The translations under genes and the position numbers were made by a program. The notes beneath the pieces are model-generated. The model had not been told where the DNA came from. It made no database searches and worked only from the letters and a program-made list of their open reading frames with translations. A DNA stretch of 64,000 nucleotides from Bacteroidota bacterium (lineage in GTDB: Bacteria > Bacteroidota > Bacteroidia > Chitinophagales > JADIYW01): NCBI GenBank assembly GCA_016705125.1, contig JADIYW010000036.1:62001-126000 (forward strand), read 5' to 3'. Below, piece after piece: positions 28,154 to 36,273 of the stretch. The number at the start of each line of letters is the position of its first letter. Positions within the stretch are counted from its first letter, which is position 1.

Positions 28154-28380
28154 TGCATCCCGTTGGAAAAATTAGAGATATCATTGAAGTAAGTGTTTTT
28201 GGTGTTTGCTCATGGCTTGGCAATCATTGGAAAATGCCAACTAAAAAAATAAGACTTTTTTTTGTTTATGCCTCTTTTCTAACCATAGGCTCTCCAATAA
28301 TCATTTACCTTATTTTAGTTTTTATATTAAATTTGAGATATATGATTAAAGGAAAAAGAAATCCAGTTTGGGATATTTGA
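28153..28380 (+). CDS. PspC-domain membrane protein
   Basis: 75 aa from the chosen start. PspC-type domain: VFGVCSWLGNHWKMPTKKIRLFFVYASF followed by one strong membrane helix (GSPIIIYLILVFILNLRYM) and a basic tail. PspC proteins in enterics sense envelope stress; in Bacteroidota the role of these short forms is not established. The ATG at 28153 overlaps the stop of the DUF2851 gene (TAATG), suggesting translational coupling. In-frame ATGs at 28132 and 28141 would add 7 or 4 residues and cannot be excluded. Confidence 0.78.
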   Translation: MHPVGKIRDIIEVSVFGVCSWLGNHWKMPTKKIRLFFVYASFLTIGSPIIIYLILVFILNLRYMIKGKRNPVWDI

Positions 28381-28402
28381 AAATAAATTAATATTTTAAA
28401 AT

Positions 28403-28864
28403 TTGGACATTAACCCCAAAATAATTAGACAAATTGAGAGCTATTGTGCTTATCAAGATAGAAGTAGAAAGGAAGTTGAAATTAAATTAATCCAACTAGG
28501 TGCTTTACCTAATCAAAAATTGAGTGTCCTTATTCGATTAGAATTACAAGGTTTTTTAGATGACGAACGATTTGCAAAATCATTTGTAAGAGGAAAATTT
28601 AAACAAAAAAAGTGGGGTCTTAATAAAATTAAAAATCAACTTAAATTAAAAGGAATTGATTCAAAATTAATCCAATTGGCTATTCAAGAAATTGAAAATG
28701 ACGATTACAATAACACCATTAATATTTTAGCAGAAAAAAAATGGCTAAACTTAAAAGATGAGAATTTATTTAAACGTAAGGAAAAGGTAGCAAAATACTT
28801 ACTTTCAAAAGGATATGAATCAAACATCGTATTTGAGTTGGTTAAAAATCTAAAATTAAATTAA
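28403..28864 (+). CDS. recX: RecX-family regulatory protein
   Basis: 153 aa, all helical. Three tandem three-helix repeats typical of RecX: CAYQDRSRKEVEIKLIQLG, LELQGFLDDERFAKSFVRGKFKQKKWGLNKIKNQLKLKGI (the conserved FLDDxRFAxxFVRxK signature) and EKVAKYLLSKGYESNIVFELV. RecX modulates RecA filament activity; no recA is in the window. The TTG at 28403 is the only usable start: an in-frame TAA lies two codons upstream and there is no internal Met. Confidence 0.88.
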   Translation: MDINPKIIRQIESYCAYQDRSRKEVEIKLIQLGALPNQKLSVLIRLELQGFLDDERFAKSFVRGKFKQKKWGLNKIKNQLKLKGIDSKLIQLAIQEIENDDYNNTINILAEKKWLNLKDENLFKRKEKVAKYLLSKGYESNIVFELVKNLKLN

Positions 28865-28891
28865 CTATATTTACAACCTTAATTTTAATCT

Positions 28892-29086
28892 ATGACAAAA
28901 AGATATTTTATTTTACTTCTCTCTTTTCTTTTTATAATAAGTGCCACCAATACTTCATGTGGAAGAAAACAAGTTGGTTGCCCTAATGACATGTACAACA
29001 ACTTCAACAAAAACAAAAAATCTAATCCAAACGGCAAAAAACCTAAACCTAAAAAAGGAGGAGATAAGGGTGTTGTGCCATATTAA
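28892..29086 (+). CDS. Small exported protein, probable lipoprotein
   Basis: 64 aa. Signal peptide MTKRYFILLLSFLFIISATNTSC, with Cys23 as a plausible though imperfect lipidation site (TSC rather than the usual A/G-C). The rest is a second Cys in VGCPNDMY, then an Asn/Lys/Pro/Gly-rich basic tail (about residues 40-60). No domain recognised. It lies between recX and the PhoD-like gene on the same strand, 27 and 63 bases away. It has credible coding bias and a clear signal sequence, so I take it as real; function unknown. Confidence 0.65.
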   Translation: MTKRYFILLLSFLFIISATNTSCGRKQVGCPNDMYNNFNKNKKSNPNGKKPKPKKGGDKGVVPY

Positions 29087-29104
29087 ATAAAATAAAAGTG
29101 AATT

Positions 29105-29149
29105 AATTGTGTTTTTTATGTAAATTTACCCTTAATAAAACACACAATT
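29105..29149 (+). repeat. Long inverted repeat abutting the PhoD-like start codon
   Basis: Arms 29105-29119 and 29135-29149 are complementary at 14 of 15 positions and enclose the palindrome GTAAATTTAC. The right arm ends directly before ATG 29150. No T tract follows, so it is not an ordinary terminator. Confidence 0.7.
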
Positions 29150-30223
29150 ATGTTATTATTTAAGAAATCAAAATTATCGACAATCCTTTTTTGTCTTTCT
29201 TTCTCATTTTTAATGAGTTGCAAAAAAGACGAAGTTACTGTTACTCCCCCTGCAAACGACAATCCTGAAACAACGCTTTCAAAAATTGCTTTTGGATCTT
29301 GTGGACATCAATTAAGTTATCAACCTATTCTTAATTCTGTAAAAACGTATAACCCTGACATTTTTATCTATGCTGGAGACAATGTTTATGCTGACACCAG
29401 AGATATGGGTGTTTTTAGACTTGCATATCAAAATTTGGCAAACAAACAGGAATTTAAAAACCTTGTAGAGGCTTATCCGATTATTGCTACTTGGGACGAC
29501 CACGATTACGGTGAAAATGATGCAGGCGCTGAATTCCCGTTTAAAAACAGAGCAAAAGACTTGTTTTTCGAATTTTGGGGCGAACCAGCAGGCAGTCCTA
29601 GACGAAATAGGGATGGTGTTTATACTTCCTATTATTTTGGCGACGCAGCACATAGAGTGCAAATAATTGTATTAGATAATCGTTACAATAGATCGCCATT
29701 AAATGGAAGTGTTCTTGGCTATACTCCTAGCAACGACCCAAACAAAACTATGCTTGGAGAAAATCAGTGGAACTGGCTAGCTAATGAATTATTACAACCA
29801 GCAAAAATTAGATTAATTGTTACAAGTACCCAAATGTGTTGCGAACACAACGGTTGGGAGGCTTGGGCTAACATGCCTTTACAAATTGAAAAAATGTTCC
29901 AAACCATAAGAGATGCCCAAGCCGAGGGTGTATTCTTCCTTTCTGGAGATGTTCATTATGCCGAATTAAGTAAGAGAGCCCCTGAAAATCTTTATCCGAT
30001 GTACGATTTAACATCAAGTGGAATTACTAATATTGAACCAAATGGCGCACCAAATCAATATCGAATTGGCACTACCAAACAAATAAGTGTTAAACATTTT
30101 GGATCTGTTGAAATAAATTGGGCTGCAAACCCTGTTGCCATCAACTTTAAAATAATTGACGTAGCGGGTGTTGAAAGATTAAACTATCCAATAAGTCTTT
30201 CTGAGTTGAGCTTTGAAAATTAA
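29150..30223 (+). CDS. PhoD-like metallophosphatase lipoprotein
   Basis: 357 aa. Lipoprotein signal with lipobox FLMSC (Cys24). The catalytic domain starts soon after: KIAFGSCGHQ (about 46-55), DIFIYAGDNVYADTRD (about 69-84), ATWDDHDYGENDAG (about 112-125), VIVLDNR-type strand, VTSTQM and FFLSGDVHYAELS (about 261-273). These are the metal-binding motifs of the alkaline phosphatase D family. It lacks the N-terminal fibronectin-like domain present in the paralogue at 21281. Membrane-anchored, facing the periplasm or surface; probable phosphodiesterase or phosphatase, substrate unknown. A large inverted repeat precedes the start codon and a terminator follows inside the convergent recG gene. Confidence 0.87.
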   Translation: MLLFKKSKLSTILFCLSFSFLMSCKKDEVTVTPPANDNPETTLSKIAFGSCGHQLSYQPILNSVKTYNPDIFIYAGDNVYADTRDMGVFRLAYQNLANKQEFKNLVEAYPIIATWDDHDYGENDAGAEFPFKNRAKDLFFEFWGEPAGSPRRNRDGVYTSYYFGDAAHRVQIIVLDNRYNRSPLNGSVLGYTPSNDPNKTMLGENQWNWLANELLQPAKIRLIVTSTQMCCEHNGWEAWANMPLQIEKMFQTIRDAQAEGVFFLSGDVHYAELSKRAPENLYPMYDLTSSGITNIEPNGAPNQYRIGTTKQISVKHFGSVEINWAANPVAINFKIIDVAGVERLNYPISLSELSFEN

Positions 30224-30238
30224 ATTTATAATCAAAAG

Positions 30239-30280
30239 CAATTGGGGTTAATTACGAAATTTTACCCCAATTGTTTTTTT
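30239..30280 (+). terminator. Intrinsic terminator of the PhoD-like gene, overlapping recG 3' end
   Basis: CAATTGGGGTA (30239-30249 region) pairs with TACCCCAATTG (30263-30273) and is followed by seven T. The right arm and part of the loop lie within the last codons of the convergent recG gene. Confidence 0.8.
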
Positions 30281-32369
30281 CATTTGTTTCTGCGTTTAAA
30301 TACCTTTTTAAGCCAAAGTTAATTGGTTTTTCCAATAACAAGTCTTCCTCCAACAACAAAAAAGCAGCTTTTCGAGCTTCTTCCAATATCTTTACATCTG
30401 TGATTAGATTTGCAATTTTCAAATTCAATCCACCACTTTGCCTTGTCCCCTGCAGTTCGCCTGGACCCCTTATTTCCAAATCCACCTCTGAAATTTTAAA
30501 TCCATCATTTGTTTCAACCATTGTTTTAACCCTTTTCTTTCCTTCTTGAGTCAACTTATTTCCGGTCATCAGAATACAAAAGGATTGTTCTGCACCGCGT
30601 CCAACTCTACCCCTTAATTGATGCAATTGAGAAAGTCCAAACCTTTCACTATTCTCAATTATCATTACCGAGGCATTAGGTACATTTACACCAACTTCTA
30701 TTACCGTTGTAGCCACCATTATTTGCGTTTCATTTCTTACAAATCTATCCATTTCAGCTTCCTTTTCACTTGGTTTCATCTTTCCATGCACAATACAAAT
30801 TTTATATTCTGGTAATGGAAAGGTGTTGGAGATTTGCTCAAATCCATCCATTAAATTCTTCATGTCCATTTTTTCAGACTCCACTATTAAAGGATAAACA
30901 ATATAAATCTGTCTCCCCAAACGTATCTGTTCTTTCATAAATCCTAAAACGTGCAATCTATGTGCCTCTGTTTTATGAATGGTGGTAATAGGCTTTCTAC
31001 CTGGTGGCAATTCATCCAAAATAGAAACATCCAAGTCGCCATACAAAGTCATTGCAAGTGTTCGTGGAATCGGTGTTGCTGTCATAACCAAAACATGAGG
31101 TGGCAATTCATTTTTCAACCACAGCTTTGCCCTCTGTGCAACTCCAAACCTATGTTGTTCATCAATTACGACCAAACCTAATTTTAAAAATTGAACGGTA
31201 TCTTCAATGAGTGCATGTGTCCCAATAATTAAATTTATTTCACCCTCTTTGAGTTGATGCAGAATTTCTGTCCTTGCTTTTCCTTTTACCGAACCAGTCA
31301 AAAAAGCCACTTTCACTCCAATAAATGACATCATTTTGCTAATATCATCAAAGTGTTGTTTAGCCAAAATTTCTGTAGGAGCCATCAAAAGTGCCTGAAA
31401 ACCGCTATCGATAGCCATTAAAATAGATAGTAATGCCACAATTGTCTTTCCACTCCCTACATCACCTTGCAAAAGCCTATTCATTTGCGAGCCACTCAAA
31501 GTGTCTTTTCTTATCTCCTTTAATACCCTTTTTTGAGCATTTGTTAAATTAAAAGGCAAAAAATTATTATAAAAACCGTTAAATTTTTCTGCAAGTGGCC
31601 CAAATAAAATACCATTTTCTTTCTTCCTAATTAGTTTATTTTTAATCATTCCCAACTGGATTAAAAATAATTCTTCAAACTTTAGTCGCCTTATAGCATT
31701 TTGCTGATCTTCAATATTATCAGGAAAGTGTATTTTTTTTAATGCCAAATAACGAGACCATAATCTATAATTTTCTAACAAATTTTGAGGTAGATTCTCA
31801 TAAAATTGCTCTTCGGTTAATTGTATAAATAAAGCATGAATTAATTTTGCCATCCCTTTACTGTCCAACCCTCTAGTTTTCATCTTATCAGAGGTATTGT
31901 AAAGTGCTCGAAATCCGCTATTTGCTTTATTTTGAAACGATGACAAAACTTCAATTTCGGGGTGAGTAATATTTGCCTTTTGATTAAAAATACTCACCTT
32001 GCCAAATACAACAAAAGGTTCTTTATGTACCAAAAGCTCTTCAACCCATTTTATTCCATTAAACCAAACCAATTCAACAGACCCTGTTTCGTCAGTAAAT
32101 AAAGCCGTAAGACGCTTAGCCCTGCCCAATCCAACTATTTGTACTTTAGAAATATTACCCTTCATTTGAATAAATGCATTTGCATCTACGGCGTCTCTTA
32201 TACTATAAAATTTAGACCTATCAATATATCGATATGGAAAATATTTTATTAAATCACCAAAAGTAAAAATCTCTAACTCTTTACGGAGCAAAACAGCCCT
32301 GTCAGGCCCAACTCCTTTTAAAAATTCAATGGGTGTAATGAATGAATTTGTATTAAATATATTTCCCAT
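30252..32369 (-). CDS. recG: ATP-dependent DNA helicase RecG
   Basis: Branch-migration helicase that reverses stalled forks and processes Holliday junctions. 705 aa. N-terminal wedge/OB domain with FLKGVGPDRAVLL and YFPYRYIDRS; helicase core with Walker A LLQGDVGSGKTIVA (about 301-314), LMAPTEILAKQH, DEQHRFGVAQR (DExH box), VMTATPIPRTLAMT (motif III region), and the C-terminal GRVGRGAEQSFC and GPGELQGTRQSG. All helicase motifs are intact. Last gene of mutY-ssb-gldE-gldD-recG, 29 bases after gldD. Confidence 0.97.
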   Translation of the reverse strand: MGNIFNTNSFITPIEFLKGVGPDRAVLLRKELEIFTFGDLIKYFPYRYIDRSKFYSIRDAVDANAFIQMKGNISKVQIVGLGRAKRLTALFTDETGSVELVWFNGIKWVEELLVHKEPFVVFGKVSIFNQKANITHPEIEVLSSFQNKANSGFRALYNTSDKMKTRGLDSKGMAKLIHALFIQLTEEQFYENLPQNLLENYRLWSRYLALKKIHFPDNIEDQQNAIRRLKFEELFLIQLGMIKNKLIRKKENGILFGPLAEKFNGFYNNFLPFNLTNAQKRVLKEIRKDTLSGSQMNRLLQGDVGSGKTIVALLSILMAIDSGFQALLMAPTEILAKQHFDDISKMMSFIGVKVAFLTGSVKGKARTEILHQLKEGEINLIIGTHALIEDTVQFLKLGLVVIDEQHRFGVAQRAKLWLKNELPPHVLVMTATPIPRTLAMTLYGDLDVSILDELPPGRKPITTIHKTEAHRLHVLGFMKEQIRLGRQIYIVYPLIVESEKMDMKNLMDGFEQISNTFPLPEYKICIVHGKMKPSEKEAEMDRFVRNETQIMVATTVIEVGVNVPNASVMIIENSERFGLSQLHQLRGRVGRGAEQSFCILMTGNKLTQEGKKRVKTMVETNDGFKISEVDLEIRGPGELQGTRQSGGLNLKIANLITDVKILEEARKAAFLLLEEDLLLEKPINFGLKRYLNAETNEKNNWGKIS

Positions 32370-32398
32370 TTTTTATGATAAAAAAGGAACTAAGTAAA

Positions 32399-32989
32399 TT
32401 ATTTCCAATGAATAGAATTCACTAATTCAACTATATCCTTTCTAAAAAAATCAATACTTGGTTGTAAAGAATCTGAATTTGGTTCGCAATTAAAATATAG
32501 TGACCCTCGTACAAAATTTGAGACACTATCTGTTGCAAAAAACTGAACTGCGGAAGCGGCATCTCCTCCTACATCATAAATAAATCCATATACATTGTCA
32601 TTCTTTTTTTCAAAATAGGTCTCGTCAATAAAATCTGCTTTTATACTATGCTTAAATGTCAGTTTATAAGAATCTCCTACCAGTTTTTCTAAATTATTTC
32701 TTCCCGAAATTTCTTTGAAACTCAAATGTAAAGTTGCATTAAAGGCTGGAAATGAAATATTTAACCAACAAGGATGTTCAGGCTTATCTTTGAAAAAAGT
32801 GGTGTCTTTATTAATAAATCCATATGAAGGATATACAAAAGAATATGGACAAACATTCTCCTCAAATTTTAAATAATTTTTTTCGGGAAATGTAATTGCA
32901 TAATACCCTCTAGGTTTAGGAACAAAATTATCTGTTTTGCATGCACAAAAACACCAAATTATAATAAATAAAATTACGCCTCTTTTCAA
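32399..32989 (-). CDS. gldD: Gliding motility lipoprotein GldD
   Basis: 196 aa lipoprotein: signal IILFIIIWCFCAC with lipobox Cys at about 17. The mature part opens with KPRGYYAITFPEKNYLKF, the recognisable GldD beginning, and continues with CPYSFVYPSYGFI and HPCWLNISFPAFNATLHLSFK. In Flavobacterium johnsoniae GldD is needed for gliding and for T9SS function; its molecular role is unclear. It begins 1 base after gldE, in the order mutY-ssb-gldE-gldD known from gliding bacteria, which strengthens the call. Note that many non-gliding relatives also keep gldD because of its T9SS role. Confidence 0.93.
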   Translation of the reverse strand: MKRGVILFIIIWCFCACKTDNFVPKPRGYYAITFPEKNYLKFEENVCPYSFVYPSYGFINKDTTFFKDKPEHPCWLNISFPAFNATLHLSFKEISGRNNLEKLVGDSYKLTFKHSIKADFIDETYFEKKNDNVYGFIYDVGGDAASAVQFFATDSVSNFVRGSLYFNCEPNSDSLQPSIDFFRKDIVELVNSIHWK

Positions 32990-32990
32990 T

Positions 32991-34340
32991 TTAATTTGCT
33001 AAGGTTATTTTAACTCTAATTATTCTAGTATTGTTTACTTCCAAAACGGTAAATATATCCTTCTGATGTACTACCACCTCTCCTTCAATTGGAATTTCCC
33101 CTTTTAGTTCCAAAACCAATCCACCTAATGAATCTGCATCACCATAAGATTCAAAATAATCAACTGGAAAATTTAATACTTTACATACGTCATTTAAAGG
33201 TGTTTTGGCCTCAAAGATATAGTTCTGGTCATCTAATTTTTGAAAATTAACATTTATCTCATCGTCAAATTCATCATTAATTTCTCCAATTACCTCTTCC
33301 AAAATATCTTCTAATGTTACAATTCCTGAGGTGCCACCATATTCGTCCACAACCACTGCAAGGTGATTTCTTTTTGACTGAAATTCTGCTAACAAATCAT
33401 CAATCATTTTATTTTCTGGCACGAAAAAAGGAGTTCTCATCAACTTCGACCAATCAAATGTTTGAGGTTCATTCAAATACTTAAGTAAATCCTTAGCAAA
33501 AATTACACCAACTACATGATCCAAGTCATCCTCATAGACTGGCATTCTTGAATATCCCGATTCTCTTACCAAGCTCAGTAGCTCTTTAAAATCCGAAGCT
33601 TTATCTACTGCAATCACATCCATTCTAGATTGCATAATTTGGGTTACCGAAAGGTTTCCAAATTTTACTATCCCTTTCAAAATCTTTGTATTCCTTGAAT
33701 ATTCATCTTCAACTGCCAAATCAATTGCTTGATCTATGTCTCTAGCACTAACTCCTTTTACTTTTTTATTTAAGTTATTTTCGAGGTAAGTAGTTGATTT
33801 TATTAAAACATTTACAAATGGTGTAAAAATAAATGTAAAAAACCTAATTGGCGCCATTACAAATCTAGCAACACCCAAATTATTGTGCGATGCATATACT
33901 TTTGGCAATACTTCACCAAAAAGCAAAAGAAAAAAAGTAACTAACACTACCTGAATTAAAAACTCAAGTACTTTATGATTTTCAAAAAAAACAGGATTAA
34001 ACATTTGTTTTGTTACACCATAAAAAACCAAAACTATGGAAATATTAAAAATATTATTTGCCATTAATATGGTAGCTAATAATCTTCGTGGCTTATCAAT
34101 TTGCTCTAATATTTTTTTGTCTATAGGTTCCTCACTTTCTTCTAATTCCTTTATCTGATTTATACTTATCGAAAAAAGAGCAACTTCGGCTGATGAAACT
34201 ATAGCTGAACCAGTAACCAAAAGCAATATAATTAGTAATTCTATTCCAACCATATAATCTATAGGATTGAAAACATCAAACCAAGAAATTTGGTTAAATA
34301 AAGAACAAAATAGGTTTATATCTAAAAAATTATTTTCCAA
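32991..34340 (-). CDS. gldE: Gliding motility-associated protein GldE (CNNM/CorC-type)
   Basis: 449 aa membrane protein. The N-terminal CNNM/DUF21 domain has about three to four helices (LLIILLLVTGSAIVSSAEVALFSI at about 34-57, then LATILMANNIFNISIVLVF and the FLLLFGEVLPKVYA segment). A pair of CBS domains follows (IMQSRMDVIAVD to LLKYLNEP; TPFFVPENKMIDDLL to VVDEYGGTSGIVTLEDILEEVIGEI). A C-terminal CorC/HlyC domain ends the protein. Related to magnesium/cobalt efflux proteins, but in F. johnsoniae GldE supports GldD. Between ssb (13 bases) and gldD (1 base) in the conserved cluster. Confidence 0.92.
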   Translation of the reverse strand: MENNFLDINLFCSLFNQISWFDVFNPIDYMVGIELLIILLLVTGSAIVSSAEVALFSISINQIKELEESEEPIDKKILEQIDKPRRLLATILMANNIFNISIVLVFYGVTKQMFNPVFFENHKVLEFLIQVVLVTFFLLLFGEVLPKVYASHNNLGVARFVMAPIRFFTFIFTPFVNVLIKSTTYLENNLNKKVKGVSARDIDQAIDLAVEDEYSRNTKILKGIVKFGNLSVTQIMQSRMDVIAVDKASDFKELLSLVRESGYSRMPVYEDDLDHVVGVIFAKDLLKYLNEPQTFDWSKLMRTPFFVPENKMIDDLLAEFQSKRNHLAVVVDEYGGTSGIVTLEDILEEVIGEINDEFDDEINVNFQKLDDQNYIFEAKTPLNDVCKVLNFPVDYFESYGDADSLGGLVLELKGEIPIEGEVVVHQKDIFTVLEVNNTRIIRVKITLAN

Positions 34341-34353
34341 TTTATTGTTTTAT

Positions 34354-34785
34354 TTAAAACGGCAAGCTATCATTTTCCTCTTGATCCATATAGTTTTTTT
34401 CTGGGGAAATTCCCTCTTCTTCATTGACAATATTTCCAACTTGATACTGGTCGTTTCTTTTTTCAAGCAACAAAAAAGAATCCACCACAACTTCGGTAGT
34501 GTAACGTTTGTTTCCCTCTTTATCCTCCCACGATCTAGTCCTAATTTTACCTTCAAGATAAATCAACATCCCTTTTTTCAAATCCCGCTCTGCCCGTTCA
34601 GCCAATCCTCGCCACATAACAATATTGTGCCACTCGGTCTGATCAACCCAATTGCCATCTTTTGTTTTGAATGCCTCTGTGGTTGCTAACGAAAATTTTG
34701 CTATTGTACTATTCGCATCTAATTTCCTCACCTCAGGATCCTTTCCCAAATGACCAATTAGTATTACCTTATTTACGCCTCTCAT
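34354..34785 (-). CDS. ssb: Single-stranded DNA-binding protein
   Basis: 143 aa. OB-fold core with GVNKVILIGHLGKDPEVR (about 3-20), FSLATTEAF, TEWHNIVMW, GMLIYLEGKIRTRSWED (about 71-87), then a disordered acidic tail ending DSLPF, the conserved tip that recruits replication and repair partners. Cotranscribed with mutY upstream (40-base gap) and gldE downstream (13-base gap). Confidence 0.96.
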   Translation of the reverse strand: MRGVNKVILIGHLGKDPEVRKLDANSTIAKFSLATTEAFKTKDGNWVDQTEWHNIVMWRGLAERAERDLKKGMLIYLEGKIRTRSWEDKEGNKRYTTEVVVDSFLLLEKRNDQYQVGNIVNEEEGISPEKNYMDQEENDSLPF

Positions 34786-34825
34786 TTATAATCAATCAAA
34801 TTGTCAATTAAAATGTCTAAGTTAA

Positions 34826-35851
34826 TTAAAAATAATTACCCTCCAAAAATTGACAAATTATTTTTGGAAATGCAAATTTACTCAATTCTGAAGAATTTAT
34901 CCATAATACCTCTCCTTTATTATTGTCCTCTTGAAGTTTTGTGCCACAAAAAACGAAAAAACCATGGATAATTTGGTGTGTTAAAGTTTGTTTCAATGAA
35001 ATTACATTGTCACAATCTTTAGCTATTAATGGACTTTTAAGCAATTCAGCTTGATTATTGAATTCTATAACTGGAAATTCAAACAATTCTTGCCAAATAT
35101 CCCTTTCAACTCTTTTTTGTATAGCAACAGAACCTTCTCTATTGACTATTTGGTACAAAAAAAACCTTTCCTTTTTAATTATTTTCTTTGATTTAACAGG
35201 CAAATCTGAAATCGTTTTCTCAAAAAAAGCAGCACAATTGTTTTGTAGGGGACACATCATACAATTTGGATTTTTTGGCTTACAAACTAGTGCACCAAAA
35301 TCCATAATCGCTTGATTGTATTTGCCTGGCATGCTTTTATCCAAACATTCATTTGCCAAATTAAAAAAAATTAATTTTCCTTCATTCGTATCAATTGGCA
35401 CATTAATATTAAAAAATCTAGCTAAAACTCTAAACACGTTTCCATCCAAAACAGCTCGAGGTTCATTAATTGAAAAAGAAGATATTGCAGCGGCAGTATA
35501 TGGACCGACACCTTTAATTTTTAATAAATCATTGTAAAAAGTAGGAAAAACACCATTGAATTGATCAATCACTTGCTTAGCTGCTAAATGCATATTTCTT
35601 GCTCTTGCATAATAGCCAAGTCCTTGCCAGAGCCTTAATACATCCGAAAGTGGTGCTTCGGAAAAGGATTTTACATTTGGATAGTTTTCTACAAACTTCA
35701 AATAATACGGACGTCCTTGATCAACCCGAGTTTGTTGCAAAATAACCTCAGACAACCATATTTTATAGGGGTCATTGGTTGTTTTCCATGGCAAATCTCT
35801 TTCTAGGGGATCATGCCATTTTAATAATGTATTTTTAAAGAATATACTCAT
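34826..35851 (-). CDS. mutY: A/G-specific adenine glycosylase
   Basis: Removes adenine opposite 8-oxoguanine. 341 aa. Catalytic core: WLSEVILQQTRVDQ (about 32-45, with the catalytic Glu), helix-hairpin-helix LLKIKGVGPYTAAAISSF (about 108-125), and VLDGNVFRVLAR (about 134-145, with the catalytic Asp). The [4Fe-4S] cluster ligands are C-x6-C-x2-C-x5-C in CKPKNPNCMMCPLQNNC. The C-terminal NUDIX-like domain (from about 225) recognises 8-oxoG. First gene of the five-gene minus-strand cluster, divergent from the HU-type gene at 35959. Confidence 0.96.
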   Translation of the reverse strand: MSIFFKNTLLKWHDPLERDLPWKTTNDPYKIWLSEVILQQTRVDQGRPYYLKFVENYPNVKSFSEAPLSDVLRLWQGLGYYARARNMHLAAKQVIDQFNGVFPTFYNDLLKIKGVGPYTAAAISSFSINEPRAVLDGNVFRVLARFFNINVPIDTNEGKLIFFNLANECLDKSMPGKYNQAIMDFGALVCKPKNPNCMMCPLQNNCAAFFEKTISDLPVKSKKIIKKERFFLYQIVNREGSVAIQKRVERDIWQELFEFPVIEFNNQAELLKSPLIAKDCDNVISLKQTLTHQIIHGFFVFCGTKLQEDNNKGEVLWINSSELSKFAFPKIICQFLEGNYF

Positions 35852-35922
35852 TTCCTAATATGAAAAAAACTGACATAAAATACTTTGCATTAAATAGTTA
35901 ACTTTAATTCAACTTTTTTTAT

Positions 35923-35930
35923 TACATTTG
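35923..35930 (+). promoter_or_regulatory. -7 promoter element of the HU/IHF-type gene
   Basis: TACATTTG matches TAnnTTTG and lies 28 bases before the ATG at 35959. No convincing TTG at -33. Confidence 0.55.
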
Positions 35931-35958
35931 CACAATATCTTGAAAATTTATAAATAAA

Positions 35959-36264
35959 ATGAGAAAAGCAGATATCATAACACGAATTGCAGAAAAAACT
36001 GGTGTTCCTAAAGTAGATGTACTAGTTTCAATGGAAGCATTTTTTAAAGAAGTAAAAGATGCCTTAGCTGAAGGTGAAAACATTTATGTTAGAGGTTTTG
36101 GTTCTTTTATTAGAAAAACAAGAGCAGCAAAAATTGGTAGAAATATCAAGAAAAATATTGCTATTGAAATTCCAGAACACGACATTCCATCTTTTAAGCC
36201 TTCTAAAATATTCTTAGAAGAGGTAAAAGCGGCAAGCGTAAAGCAAAAAGCGGAAAAAAAATAA
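35959..36264 (+). CDS. HU/IHF-family DNA-binding protein (divergent)
   Basis: 101 aa. N-terminal helices MRKADIITRIAEKTGVPKVDV, beta-arm region NIYVRGFGSFIRKTRAAKIGRNIKKN (about 42-67). The usual RNPxTG arm tip is replaced by GRNIKKNIAIEIP, and PSFKPSKIF ends the core, followed by a Lys-rich tail. This resembles the IHF-like subgroup common in Bacteroidota rather than the canonical HU at 22815. It starts the group HU-TPR-small basic protein-rng; the gap to the TPR gene is 9 bases. Confidence 0.92.
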   Translation: MRKADIITRIAEKTGVPKVDVLVSMEAFFKEVKDALAEGENIYVRGFGSFIRKTRAAKIGRNIKKNIAIEIPEHDIPSFKPSKIFLEEVKAASVKQKAEKK

Positions 36265-36273
36265 TCTTAATTC

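Noticed and set aside
34267..34689. Plus-strand ORF of 140 codons over ssb and gldE
   Set aside because: Spans two real minus-strand genes and has no coherent domain.
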